DNA from: Ceratodon purpureus
Taxonomy: Eukaryota > Streptophyta > Bryopsida > Pseudoditrichales > Ditrichaceae
NCBI GenBank assembly: GCA_014871385.1
Contig: CM026431.1
Coordinates: 6,231,065 to 6,295,064, forward strand
Direction: 5' to 3'
Length of the DNA: 64,000 nt
Shown: one piece after another, positions 12,068-25,137 of the stretch
Numbering within the stretch: the first letter of the stretch is position 1
Layout of the letters: the number at the start of each line of letters is the position of its first letter
Translations under genes and position numbers: made by a program
The notes under the pieces: generated by a model
What the model saw: only the letters and a program-made list of their open reading frames with translations
Told to the model about the DNA's origin: nothing
Databases searched by the model: none

Positions 12068-14910
12068 TGGGAGGCCAAAAGATGTCCCACAAAGTGTGGT
12101 GAAATGAAGAGGGCAGATTATGATGCAAAGAATTGTGACTTTTAGACATTGCTATGCTTATGGAGAAATTAGAAGGTAACTATTTAAAGCCTTGTGATTT
12201 TGAATGTAGATTGAGTTAGATAAATGTCATTTTTATGAACATCTTCATCATTACAATTTTAATGATATGAGCTAATGTTTATGTATGATTTTAATAGATT
12301 TCGACATAATGTCCAAGGTTGCTATTATCGTGCTGATCAGTTAGCAAATATGCTTTGAGATGATTTGAAGATTTAGTTTCCAAATGTTTTTGAACATTTG
12401 GAGAATGTACTAAAGAAAGAAGGCATCCATGGTGATGATAATATCTGCCTAGGTAATACACCTTTCACAAGAATATGTATTACGAGGAATTATTATTGTA
12501 ATATCTATACATATATAGATAATGTATCATATGGCTTTTTCATTTGGTTCGGCCATCATAGTAAGTATGCAATTCATTGTTTTTATTTAAAAAAAATGTA
12601 ATCTGCTATGTACTTTTAATTATTGCATTTGTTATTTTTATTAAATGGATTGTTTTTTTTAGAATGACTCAGGATCAGAATGGTAGAGAGGTGAAGTTTT
12701 ATTTACTAGGACTGAATTTATTTACTATCCCAGTTGTTAATGATGTCATGTTGTGCAAATAAAAAGAACTGTGGCATTGCACTAGAATAGTAGGTAATAA
12801 GGGATAGTTTGATATTGCCTTATATCAGAAATCACCCTTTTTTAGATGGTATTCTATATCGAAAGGTCAAATCGAGGACAATGTTGTAGACAAGCTTGTG
12901 GTTTTATGGTTTAATAGCTGTGAGATTGAGTATTAGAAGTACTGTTTGTAATCAGGTTTTTTCACAACTTATGGACATATAAGTTGTAAAATAAACCATT
13001 TTTTATATTACCGGAGTTATCATATTGGTTGATCTTTGACATTGTTTGCTAATTTGTTGGATATTTGGGCTCAAATTATGTTCTAATCTTCACTTTTACC
13101 TTAACCGTTTCAAGATAATCCTATCTAAAGTTCAAATAAATCAACCTAAAGGTTGTACTTCCTTCATAAATCTCTATGTAAGTTTGAAAGTATCTATGAT
13201 TTACACTAAAGTGGTTGTTTCAATTTTGAGTTGGTACATAACAAACTACATAAAAAACAAACTACATCAAACATTAAAGTATTAAATCTTTTTATACATT
13301 GTTTTTTTAAAGTTCATCATAGTCTCTCCAAATAAGAAATTAAGGACATACTCGGGGATGAGTTTTTAGATAGGTGATAAGGCATAAAATCATGGCGATT
13401 GTATACTTGTGAAATTGCTTATGAATATTTGAAGTTTTAGTTTGTACACATGAAATTAGATCAATAGCTCATCCACCAAATTGCATAAGCCTAAGACCAC
13501 GAGAATAGTCTTTGACTTTGAATATACTCTATTTTACAACCATAAATTTCTGGACCATAAAACCCTAGAAATGTAGAGTCTTAAGTTGTTGATTTGATGC
13601 ACTTCTTTCTCTAATTGTATAGGTTCATACTCCTACCTTGAACCCTACACAAATAATGGATGGTGAGTGACTAAAAATCTATATTTTTTGTGGATTATTT
13701 ATTGTGTTAGTACAATATCTCTTAATACTACTGACCACACTAATTAAAAATTTTAGCGTAATATTGAAAGTGTGTAATGTGCACTTCATTGATTATTTAT
13801 GTATAAACCAACATCTCCTAAGAACCCCTTTACATATCGTGCCATAAAGCACAAACATCACATTTATGTTCATGTCAAAATGATTTTTGTAGGCACGGTA
13901 GTAATTGCTTAATCTATGTTCCAGAAATATGGAATTTCTCAATTGACCTGTACCTTGTCCTCTACTCCCCTTCAGCCTCAACCATGTAGTTGTTAATTAA
14001 TTAATTATTCACAGTAATTGTTTTTACATTGGAAAAACTGCTAACGACTCGAGTAAAACAACAGTCAATTCATGCTACCTGGAATTATCTGTTGTACAAT
14101 TCAAAACTATCACCATGCACAAAACCAATATCACCTCCACATGCAAATGATTACAGTTCTCAAGTTTTGTTGTTGATAGGTAAAGTTTTTTAAGGTGCAA
14201 TGATAGTTTTGAGGGATACCCTCATGTTTGGTTGGACAAGTACAAGCTTTGTAAGTTACATGTAGCACTGTACATGTGTGTATTGTGTCAATTTGGGAAG
14301 TTGATTGCTGCAATTTATTTTCAATTTTTTTGTAAAATTTTAAAAGTATTTAAATTTAAATTTTGATTTTTTTTACATCTTTCAGAATGACCTGTCGGAC
14401 TGTTCTGAGACAACTGGCCCATAAATATTCACAAAGAAAATATTGATATCTATGATAAAGCATTGATGGGTGGAGCCCTTGCCGACATGTTCAGGTTGAG
14501 TATTGAAAATTCAATGCAAGTTCAAGTCACACCCAAGTTGAGCATTGTAAATTCATGCTTTGCTGGTTGAGGTTAAGGTTGAGCCTTTGGATAACAAGAT
14601 AGGTTTCCAGATGAGAAGTAACAAGACGCCAAGCTCTATATTGGCACCTCACGCATCCTTCAGAAGAAGCCCAGTTGTTTGTAACAGCAACGGACAACAA
14701 TAATCCGTTTGTAACAGAGTTCACTCGTAGTATGATTCAAATCAGTAAGCTCACAAAAATAACTTGAAAACTTGCTAAGCTAACTATGTCCTCAAAGCAA
14801 TGGAAGACACGGGGAAACACATGAAATTGCAGACCCGATTGCAGATATGTTGCTTCAGCCAAAAAATGGGTTAATGTGCAAAAAGTGGCAAATCAGCCTT
14901 AGCTAGTTGG
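12068..14910. other. AT-rich interval, possible decayed transposon remnants
   Basis: No complete gene is seen. Near 12300-12420 a broken plus-strand frame reads RHNVQGCYYRADQLANM before stops, which could be a remnant of a mobile-element protein, but I cannot name the family. The rest is AT-rich, with only short shadow frames. The last few hundred bases should contain the 3' UTR of the following minus-strand gene. Confidence 0.4.
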
Positions 14911-17900
14911 TTACTTGACAAAGCTGGGCAAGCTGCCGGCCATCGCAACATCAATCCAACTGCGCATTTTGACGTGAAGAGACCCTGCCGAAATTATCCT
15001 TATTTTACACAATTGAGGTTCTACGCTAGCTTGAGACGCCTCTTCTGACCTATTAGCACGACTATCATCACCTTGCATCCCACTCCAAGACTCACTTCCT
15101 ATGAAGCTGTATTGGCCTGGTTCATTTGTAGCGTGTAATATTTGTGACCCCTGGTCGATAGGTTTCGCCCCATTATACTCCACCTGCACACAACATGAGA
15201 CATGATGAATGCCATCATGACACTCAACCAAAACTAAGCTACTGAGGTATATCACTTCTTCCACTTGAATCTGTAGTATTGCCAGGACAGGAAGAAATAT
15301 TTCTAGTACCAGTGATAAACATAAATCATGCAGGGAAGAGACCCAAACCTGTGCAGAAAGATTGTTGGAAAAGTACAGTGTCACATTCCCCTCGCTTGCG
15401 TCTATGTCAATCTGATTGTCATCACATACAGTGGGAAGATGCTGTCATTATACCGAATACAGCACATTCAGCAGAGAATGATTACTTACCCTTATGTGTT
15501 TCGAGTTTCCATTGATATAATACTTTCAAAGACATGGCTTCCTAGAATAAACAACAGGTTGAGAGAATTCTTGTGGTAAATCGGTTATCAAACTAAAAGG
15601 CAAATATCACTTATTTGTTAGTGCGCTTTTACATTGGAACTATTTTGCCCAACCAAGGTCAATTTTGGCGCACAGAAACAGAAGTTTTGTTGTTTTTCAT
15701 TACAAACAGAGACCTTATTAATTCCAACTTCTTTATCTGCTACGGAGAGACCATAATACCTCTCGAGCATGCTCATGTAGTTGCAATGACACAGCGCCTC
15801 CTCTTGTCACAATGCTTGCCTTACTGAAGTAAAGCACTTGAATCAGTATCTCAAAGAAAAGACGAGTACACGGGAGTTTATCTTTTACAGATTCAGCATT
15901 ACTAATCGAAGGGAACTAAGAACCGTGGAAGGATTTGTGAAATGATTCACCCCAATGACGTGGTGTACTGATTTCTACTCCTCGCAATCAGGACTTGAAA
16001 ACATTGCCGCTTACAAATATTTACTATGGGGATAGAAGCATTCGAAAGCTATAGTCATTTACTACAAACAAACAATGTTTTTCCTGAACAAAGTAGAGGT
16101 ATGCAAGCCAACAAGATATTCCACAAAGTACAATGACTAATATGAGCAGTTAGCGTACCCATCAATTCCAGTTATCTGAACTGATCCACCTTCTGTTGAT
16201 ACCTGCGAGGCCAAGGGACTCGGTCATTTCTTACATGTTCGCTTATGAATTTTCCTTCACCTAAATTAAGCTTGATTCAATATGAAACATATAAAAGAGT
16301 AAGCCGCATCGTAACGCACACAACTTCTACCAAAAATTTGGCATTCGAACCCTTTGAAAAACATTCTAGCCTTCAGAGGCCTCATCCTTATGCCGGTCTT
16401 AGAAGTCTAATTTTATTGGAAGCCAACGTACCAGAGCACTATCTTGCGCTTGAATATGTTTCGCTTCAAATGAACCACCGCTAGATTTCATTACCACATC
16501 TAAAGAATGAACAATAAAAGTGCAACACAGAAAATCAGCTCGGAAAAAAGACAAGGATACCATTAAAGTCTGCAGTAGATTGCCTTAAATGAACAAGATT
16601 TCAAAGATTCTTCACTAACATTTTCAAAAAGCACCATTATAGTCAGCAGGAAAGACATTACAACATTGAATTTGAACTGCTTGTACAGGTCTAAGAGATG
16701 CTTACCATTGCCATAAAGAGATCCAACGTAAATATCGCCTCCACTAGTATCTACATCGATGGTTGTGCCTACCAGGCGTTTTATTGAAACATCACCCCCA
16801 GTTGTTTTAATTACTGAATCTGCAGAAACCTGGCAAAGCATGGTAACGCACAGCAGTATTAACACACATCCCTTAGCCTACTTCTAATGGCCGATAATTA
16901 AAGGATAAAGACGTAGAAGATACCTGTTTCTTGACGAACGCTGATGGTTGTATCGGTTGATAAAATCGATCGGTTACAATTTAAAATAGAGGAACTTATA
17001 GCTTTGAAAGCAAGAAGGCCTAGTGATGTTTTCTGTGAATTAAAAGCAGGCGGAAATTTACCACGTCAGCCGTGAAACAACCTCCGTTAGTCAGAATTTT
17101 GGCCGCTCCTCCCCGCATATCACCTATTAGCAGTAGAGACAAGAAGAGCCACAACATATTATCAACTTTACCTCTGCATCATAAAGACATGCAACTTGTT
17201 TTTATGTGAATCAAACTGATAAGCAGGAGAGCCTCACCAAGTGTCACGTGGCCACCAGAGGTCTCAACATTCAAGGTCCCTTCTTTCTGCAACAGACCCC
17301 ACACATGTATCCTCATCACTAGAGTGCAGGAGAACAAAAATTGTAAAACACATATGTGATACTTCTCGAGGCAACACCTTAAGAGTGAAATAATCTTGAA
17401 GCACATGCATAGCTGTGAGTTATACAACATGTTCGTTTTGTACAATATTCCAAACCTTATTGTTCAGGTCCTCACCAGGCTTTGAATGCGAACTGGGTTC
17501 TGTTTAGCCTCCACAGACAAGCTGCACCAGCGTGCAGGCATAGAAGCCCTGATACCCTCCAGAGATACGCTTCCCTCCAATGCTGGACCTCCAAGTCCTC
17601 GAATGTATCCTAGTTTTTGCAATTCTGTGCATACCATCTATTTTCAGTCCACAACCGAATCCAAGAAACCGTGGGTAGCCACAGCCATCTACAATGGCAA
17701 AACAAGCAGGCTCACATCAACAGCATAAAATCACACGTCTCCACAGCGTTGGATGTGAGGATTTGGAATACTTACTAACATAATGTGGGGACTCTGTCAG
17801 TTGAAAATCCGACCAGTCACCAGCTCTATGCCCAGCCTTCCAACGTGCCTGCAGAATGACATCAAAAACAGCTTTAACTACGGTTAAAGTCGAATACCTT

Positions 17901-19386
17901 CCACAAGGTGAAAAGCATAATGTATTTAAAAATTGTCTGGATAGAAGCTCTGGCAGCAGGGTGAGCAGCTCAAGAGTCAATAATCACAACTTCGTCAGCA
18001 ACATTATTGCTTACCTCTAAAACAATCTCTTCCAGACTCTGCCCTGTCACCACGTCCACATCTGTGTCCGATCCAGCCACACATATCTAAATCACATTCC
18101 AGTTTAGCAGTCACTTGAAAAGAACATGATCAGACAATCTCCGGAGATTTGTTTCAACCATTCAAAGCAAAGAATCGTCATATTTAGGTCAAGTTCTTCT
18201 TTGTGTAACTTACTAAAGTGGGACCAGCTACATACCTGCAACTCAGCTCCCACTTTCACAGGCACACGCTTGATAGAGGCATCTACTTCCTTGGTTCCCG
18301 AATCCTTGATCTTAAAATCGGGGCTTGTTGTGAAGCAATGCCTTCCCCATTCCCCATAACATCTATTGACTTCGGCGGGTCTCCAGTCGCCTGTAAAACA
18401 ATTATTCAATCCATACTTGTTTCTCTTTCAAATAGCAAGCAATAAACACAGTATGATGAACATCCAGAAAATCACCTCTCCCAATTGCCCTAAATTCGTG
18501 CTGAAGCTCATACTAAGACTTTCAACAATACGCCAGTGACGATAACCTATGCTGATATCAATCCACTAAAATTCAAAAGTAGCAAACTACATACAAAATG
18601 CAACCACATGTTCTAAGGACCCAACAATTGGCATAATCGCCAGTCTCATATAGCATTTAAAATCATCACAATCCCGCAACCAAATTACAACCACCCTCGA
18701 CTAATCAATTGTACACCAGTGATCTCCACGTAGAGATGCACATAAATTCCCCTCAACGGCATATCAATCATCTATAAGTCACTTAAACCCAAATTCACAT
18801 CTCCCATGAGCTGCTTGATAAAACAATGCAAGTTTTTCCACTGAACTCCATTACAACCTAATTCATCACGATGCATCAACAGCATGCAACCCAAACCTAA
18901 AAGCCTCCAATTCGACCCAAAATCACGATCCCCACAGAAAAAAAGGGGCCCACGACTCACACTTCGCCTCGATCAGATACAACGCACTAAAACTACAAAA
19001 TAAACAAAAATCACAACTCATATTTCGCGGCGTCATAAGAAGCCGAGAAGAGTTCACCTTGGTCATAATCAGGCGACACTCAAGCAACACAACTGTGATG
19101 CTATTCTGATACCCGGGCGATTATCTATACCCAAATGTAAGATTGCTACGTCGCAAACCTGTCGAATCGCATTGCGCAATGTGCAAATTGGCTGCAGAAA
19201 AGCAAAACACTTACCTCCGGCATTCTGCTGCGCAACAAAAGCCCACTTCCGACTGCCGCTCAACACACGGTTCGTCCCACAAGTAGGCCCACCACGCACG
19301 CCATCCCGCAACGCCAGAATGCTCCGCCGGACAAAAACCCAGTGCGGAGTGCGCCCCTGCAAACCCACATGCTCAATTGCAAACAC
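14911..19386 (-). CDS. DUF4097/FAM185A-like beta-repeat (adhesin-like) protein
   Basis: Fourteen short exons on the minus strand join in one frame: 19386-19215, 18390-18236, 18086-18015, 17848-17776, 17688-17635, 17609-17476, 17286-17238, 17123-17062, 16829-16706, 16499-16432, 16202-16159, 15823-15760, 15411-15349 and 15183-14911, giving 468 residues. The core is a run of short beta repeats around SGG/TGG turns (NVETSGGHVTLG, VIKTTGGDVSIKR, VDTSGGDIYVGS, MKSSGGSFEAKH, STEGGSVQITG, VTRGGAVSLQL), typical of DUF4097/FAM185A-type beta-solenoids. The N-terminus is rich in Arg, Ser and hydrophobic residues and poor in acidic ones, compatible with import into mitochondria or plastids. The C-terminus (AGSLHVKMRSWIDV) fits the family's closing strand. 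Biochemical function is unknown. The short exons were fixed by frame and repeat continuity; an optional exon around 15499-15543 was left out because it breaks the frame. Confidence 0.8.
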
Positions 19387-20722
19387 TCAATCTCCCAGCA
19401 AAAACTCCGTGACTCATAATTACAGGAGAAGAATGCATAATAGATACCAGACATGGGTCGAGTGCACAGGGATGATCACTCACCATGGTGAAGTGGGTGA
19501 CAGGCTCGGCAATGGATGCATCAGACCTCCTGAATCCTGATTGCCGCTACAACTCTGCACACTTCGAGACGAGCATCTGCTTGGCTGCAAGAACCGTCTC
19601 CTTCCGCGGGTGTCTCGTCTGGTTCGGTTTGCGAGAACCGTGCCCTTGCGATACCCGTTTCTTCAAACGACGGAGGGAGGACAAGCTGCGTCACACAAAC
19701 ATCATGATCGATGCCGCCACTGCGTCGGAACTTACCATATTAAAGCAAAACCGACAGTGATAAACAAACATTGACCCGACATAACCAGGTAGCACATGCA
19801 AGTAAAGATCCAAGCAGCAAAGAAGAGAAGAGTGTGCAGATGTCGAAGCTAGCTCTCAAGTGGCGAAGCAACATTGGAAGAACTAGAATCATACACAATG
19901 ATAACATCATATCTTCCAGGAAATAAGAATATCAAGCTTTAAAGATACCTGTGCCCGGACCATGGGCCCAGCTAGCAACTTCGCTCTTTGAACATAGAGC
20001 TAGGTCTTGTCTGTAGAAACAGACGCGCTAGCTTCGAAGAGGTCTGTGTTGTCTGTAGAGATTGGTGGTAACGATGAAGTTGGTGGTAGGATGGAGCTTG
20101 TGGCAAACCGCTCAGCTAGCTATAATTGTATAAATTTTCTCTTTGCTCACTTGCATCTGCATTCACTGCCCTCTTGAAGCTCCAACGTCACTGCACCGTG
20201 GGGATTGAATTTGAACGGAGCTTTCTATTTTTGGCTGGGTTGTGCAGAGGATTGAGATTAGAGCAGCATGCGCGCACATGCTCGTTTCTTGTTGAACTGG
20301 AGCGCAGATCAGTCTTAGCATCATTGTTTGGAGGCAAAGGAGCTGTCTTACATTGCTTACAAGGATCAGGAGGGTTTGAACTTTAACAGAGATTTGATCG
20401 GTACGTGAGTGCAACATCTTTCGATTTGAGTTTTTGATATTGTTACGGTAATTTCCTTCTGTGGAGTTGTACTCTACTAGTGCTCTATATCAATTTCTTT
20501 CTGTGGAGTTGTCTTCAGGTGTGTAGCTGACGGGGTGGTGGTTGTTGCGCCAGTCTGCTATTTCATGCGATCCAACTAGTTTGCGGCGTAGCTTGTCAAG
20601 TGGTGAAGGGCATCAGATAGCAAGATCTGGCCGGAACTAGCAGTGACCTAGTACGCCGTTCTCTTTGGAATTGAAGAGCGAGATTTCCCAGACATTGTGT
20701 GAGCTGATAGTTGTGTGTAGCC
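19387..20722. promoter_or_regulatory. Divergent intergenic region between the DUF4097-like and WD40-like genes
   Basis: The flanking genes are transcribed away from each other, so both promoters and 5' UTRs must lie within these 1.3 kb. Several ATG-initiated frames occur (19485-19774, 20126-20386) but show no family resemblance. I see no recognisable regulatory motif strong enough to place a transcription start. Confidence 0.45.
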
Positions 20723-22100
20723 ATGGATTTCCGAGGTCCAGTTGGAACAGTCGTGGACCCATTTCAGAATATGGTACGTCACCGCCTCATTCCTTGAACT
20801 TTATCTTCTTCTCAAGAATCATTATATTTTCTGGAGGAAAACGAAACCATTCCTTTTAGTTGAATATAGGTACTGCTCGTCGTTTGCATCACCGAATCAC
20901 GACTTACAGGTAGAGAAAAGTGTCTATTTCTACTAAATTGTGTCTGTACTGCAGGCAGCTGCATCGATGCGTCCCCAAGAAATACGGGCACCAGCTCCTG
21001 TTTCAGTCAGCCTACCATCTCTTCCAAATCCTGTGTCCAATGCTCCCCACAAACTAGCGGCAGCTCAAAACGGGGTCGTTTATGTCATTTGGCAAGACCC
21101 GTCGACAGCTCGCACGACAGTATGGATACATACAGAACATGTTAATGGTTTTAAGAAGGTCGGGAGCAAGACTAGGTCTAGCCAGAGCGGGAGTATATCT
21201 TTTCGATACACAAGCCGGCCCTTCATATCAATCGCTAACACGTTCTACATCGGAGGGAAAAAGCTTCCAAGTGACAGACCAGCCGTGTTTGGATGGAAAG
21301 GCGAGACCCTCTTCTGCAGCCTTGAAAGTACAAGACCTGTTGGTACCAATTGGGAGTACACAGTCCTTACACAATCTTCGACAGGGACGTATTTATATTG
21401 TGGATGCAGCGACGGAGCGATCGAGTTGTGGAGGCATGTCGATCAAAACCAGCCTCGTGTTTACGATCGCTCTCTAACTGGACACAGAGGAGCAATCTGT
21501 GCACTTGCAGTGGGCAACGATGGCATCCTCATCAGTGTCGACGACAACAACCGCAATATTGTCAGAGTGTGGCGCACTCAAGAGCAAGTGGTGAAGCTGG
21601 ACCTAGGTTCGCACCAAGTTCACCGATTGGTATGCACTATGGATGGCTTTCTGTATATCATGACCAGGGCAGAGCGTCCGGCAAGGCTTTGGTGTAACGT
21701 GAAGAATCTCGTGGACCTTGCAGCTGCAGCGGCACGGCCTGGTCATGTCCGCTCGGTCTATGGTTTGGAGAAATTTTCGCAGTTGCAACATCCACAATCC
21801 GGTCCTACCGCTACTCACCATACGGTGTCTTGTTTTGTGCCGCATGGAGCCTCCAGGACGGTATATTTCCTTTCTATGAGGCCACACTCGTTCGCCAGTC
21901 CAACATACTTCGTTGAAGAATGGCGTGGTAATGAATTCGTTGGAGGAGTCGACATTGGGCTTAGAGAATTTCGCTCGTGGTCAGTTTCTCGGAATGGCAC
22001 ATTATATGTGTCGTCCCTTTCGACCGGCGAGATTTTCAGGTGGAGGCTGGCGCAGTCGAGCTCAGTCACTCCCTCACCCGGATTGCGACGCCATGGATGA
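20723..22100 (+). CDS. WD40/beta-propeller-like repeat protein
   Basis: Two exons, 20723-20773 and 20955-22100, joined in frame (AAT ATG|GTACGT ... TACTGCAG|GCA GCT), encode 398 residues. The large exon alone is open from 20940, but the small ATG exon (MDFRGPVGTVVDPFQNM) gives a natural start. Degenerate WD-type blades can be read: YLYCGCSDGAIELWR, LTGHRGAICALAVGNDGILISV followed by IVRVWRTQ, VHRLVCTMDGFLYIMT followed by ARLW, and RSWSVSRNGTLYVSSLSTGEIFRW. The repeats are divergent, with W in place of WD in places, and about five to seven blades are likely. WD propellers act as protein-interaction platforms; the partner here is unknown. I do not recognise a specific orthologue, so it may be lineage-specific. 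Confidence 0.75.
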
Positions 22101-23005
22101 ATTAGAACTCCTGGCAAGCTTTTTTCCCAAGCAGCTGCAGGCTCAGGAGATGAGGTTATAGTCCAAGTCGAACAATTATGTAATTAGTTGTTTCAGAAAA
22201 AACTAGATCAGGAATCAGGATCAGAGGTGATCAAAATCCTAGTTCGAAATTTTCATCTACGTGAGCCTAGCTATCTGTAAAAAAACAGCTGAGTTAGTAT
22301 GACTCTATCAGGATTTAGACTTTTTCTTTGACGTCATCACTCTGTTTTGTAATGTCACTCATCTCTCTCCTCTGATTAAATTCTAGGCAGAGTCTTACTT
22401 TTAGTTGTCGTTTTTGTGTGAATATTAAGGAAGTACTGGTGTAGGAGTGGGTAAGAGTGAGAGAGTGTGTCTACCAAATGGACATGGACCGATGATGATT
22501 GTGATGATCATTTGTATAGTTACCGTTCTTGAATAAAGAATAACATACCTCTAATTGTGTTGTGAGAGTGTCGTTGTTCATATCAATTGAATTGTATTCA
22601 GCGCATACTTGGTAGCGTGAACTCATGTCATAGGTAACGTGAGGAGCCTGGTTTGAGCTGATCGTGCTCAGAGCATGTACTTCACATGTCCTGTGCAGAG
22701 GAGTGCATGATTTTGCTAGCTGGTAGCAGGAAGCATGTTCCTTGGTTGAGTACTTGTACTTGATGATTCCAGACCCTCTACAGATGTGAAGATCCTTGTA
22801 CACTAAATGAGAAGACATTTATGTCAATCTATGGCCATGGTTGAGAAAACATGTGTTCACAAAATGATTGAATGGGTCAGACTGGATTGTGTAAAAAGCT
22901 TGACCAACTGTGGGCATGTATGGATTCTGCTCTCCGAGCGATCATGCGTTGCTCGAGTTGCAAGGAATTGGTGGCACCTGCTTGATAGCTCTGAGCTGAA
23001 TTAAG
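22101..23005. other. Intergenic DNA between the WD40-like and glycosyltransferase genes
   Basis: This region contains the 3' flank of the WD40-like gene and the promoter of the glycosyltransferase. No coding exon, inverted repeat or RNA gene was recognised. A minus-strand frame at 22471-22818 has no family resemblance. Confidence 0.45.
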
Positions 23006-25137
23006 ATGATGGACGCGACTGCCCATGTGGTGGTGGTGCCGAGCACCTCATCCGGGCACGCCATCCCGTTTTTGCAATTCGCCAGGCGGTTGGCAGCTGC
23101 GGGAATTGTGACCACTGTGGTGACATCAGACAGGCACGTCCTGGAGCTGGAGAAGCTAGTTGGGTCGGCGGATAGAACTGCGCAAGGGGAGCCGCTGAGG
23201 CTGTTGGGGTTGCGGGACAAGCAGGCGCATCTCTCCCACGAGGAGTGGACGCGCCAGGTGAGGGAGGTGCCTGAGGTGAGGGAGGCCGTGATCCGGTTGT
23301 TGCAGGAGGCTGTCACGGATGTTGCCTCGCTGCAGTCTCGGCAGCTGCGGGGCGTGCCGCCCGCGGCGCCCCCTGCGTGCGTCGTGCACGATATGTTTGC
23401 CCCCTGGGCGCAGGGGGCGGCGGTGAAGCTGCACATTGGGAAGCATTTGTTCTACGTTTCCTCGGCTTCTTTACTCTCGCTTGCATTACAGGTATGGCCA
23501 CTTTCATGTCTCGTTCTTGTGACTATAAATGTGTCAACTGGAGCTAGGTTTCCAATTTCCAGTTTCTGATTTCCAATTTAGGGCTGTGGTTACAAGTGTG
23601 TGTTTTGGCCATGAAGAATCAAATCGTTGGAGATTGGTGGTTTGCAGTCGAATCGATTGTTTCGAGAGGGTCGTACTCCAATTACAAGAGAAACTCGCGA
23701 CGTGGTTTTTTCAGACATCCCTGGTCTCCCACCTATTTCAGCATTAGATTTTCCACACACGTATCTAATGGCCCCTGTGTATGACTGGTTTCGGAAATAT
23801 CACTTGACGTTTCAAAATGCAGACGTGATTTTAGTTAACACCTTTTATGATTTGGAGAAACCGGTGCTTGATGCCTTGCGTAATCAAGTTCTTGGAGCTT
23901 CAGATATACAGGTCAGTGTGCACAATCAGTCCATTCTTTCCTTATGTGGTAAGCTTTTCCTAAACATAGTTTGTGTCGCTTGGTAGGGTGGTGAGAATGA
24001 GTATTTTCTGTATGATTGATTGGGATTTACCATGGCAGGCAGGGAGTATCTTTGAAATTGGGCCGTTGCTGCCAGACTCTTACGTGAATGATGACACGAT
24101 GGAACAAGAAGCAGAGGAGAGGGACCCCTGCATTCTCTGGCTAAATAAGCAGGCTCCTCAGTCGGTTTTGTATGTCTCCTTTGGGAGCTGGGCGATCCTT
24201 TCAGCTCCACAGCTGCTGGAACTGGCGCTGGGATTGGAAGCAAGCGGATGCTCTTTTCTGTGGGTTGTGAGACCTCCAAATGCAACCGACAATATATCTG
24301 CCGCTTCTGGATCTAGTTCGGACTCCGTTGTAGAGTACCTACCACCAGGATTCGAGGAGCGTGTCAAGGGACGAGGAATGTGCTACTCCGGCTGGGCGCC
24401 ACAAATGCGCATCCTGAAGCATTCGGCAGTGAGCGGCTTCTTGAGCCACTGCGGGTGGAACTCCATCCTTGAGACTCTGAGCGCTGGCGTCCCTGTGCTC
24501 GCATGGCCGATGATAGCAGAACAGCACCTCAACCGCAGGTTTGTTGTCAATTCTGTACTTGTCCTCTAAGTGGAAAAATCCGAGTCTGTTGTTAAGCTCT
24601 GTTGATAAGCTTCTACATTGTTCATTCTAAGATCCGGTTATCTTTCACAGACGTCAAAATGAGTCCAGATTAGTGGAGACATAAGTAGATTGTGACTAAG
24701 ACTTCAATCAAGTGCTCCAATTAGTGCAGGTTTGTTCGCTCTCAAGTATTTTCACATGTCCCAGGGAAACAATGCTTCATTGAGTGTTTGAGCTTCTTGT
24801 AGATTGTAAGTTTAGTGGAGGCCTAAAAATATTGTGTACCCTGAATTGGGCAAAATGTAGGTTCTTGGTGGACGTGGTGAAAGTGGCGATTGATTTGGAG
24901 GCAAATGCCTACACCAAGGAGGAACTTGAAGGTGATGAGGTAAGGCCAGTGTGCTTCGTCTCGAAACAGGAGATCGAGAAGAAGGTGAGGATTCTAATGT
25001 ACGATGCCGAAGGCCACTTTGTTCGGCAAAACACGAAGAATTTGAGGGTGAAGGCTCGTGAAGCAAATGCACCAGGAGGCCCTTCACGGCGGAATTTTGA
25101 GACTTATGTGCGTCATCTGCGTGACAATGCCCATTAG
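23006..25137 (+). CDS. UDP-glycosyltransferase (GT1, plant UGT with PSPG box)
   Basis: Four exons (23006-23491, 23648-23911, 24039-24538, 24861-25137) join in frame to 508 residues, normal for plant UGTs (450-520). The N-terminal acceptor domain has HVVVVPSTSSGHAIPFL, with His18 as the expected catalytic base, and VVHDMF with Asp129 as a candidate partner. The 44-residue PSPG donor-binding box spans about 369-412, beginning WAPQMRILKHSAV, continuing through HCGWNS (Trp typical for UDP-glucose) and closing in AEQ, whose final Gln also favours glucose. The first exon is GC-rich, the middle exons AT-richer. Family enzymes transfer sugar from UDP-sugar to small lipophilic acceptors in the cytosol; the acceptor cannot be told from sequence. 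ATG at 23006 or 23009 are both possible starts. The exon-3 acceptor could shift by four bases at a repeated CAGGCAG, but only the chosen one keeps frame. Confidence 0.92.

Noticed and set aside
15499-15543. Possible extra exon of the DUF4097-like gene (EAMSLKVLYQWKLETHK)
   Set aside because: It has splice-like ends, but including it breaks the frame to the next exon; skipping it joins LHEHARE directly to IDIDASEGN with the beta-repeat pattern kept.
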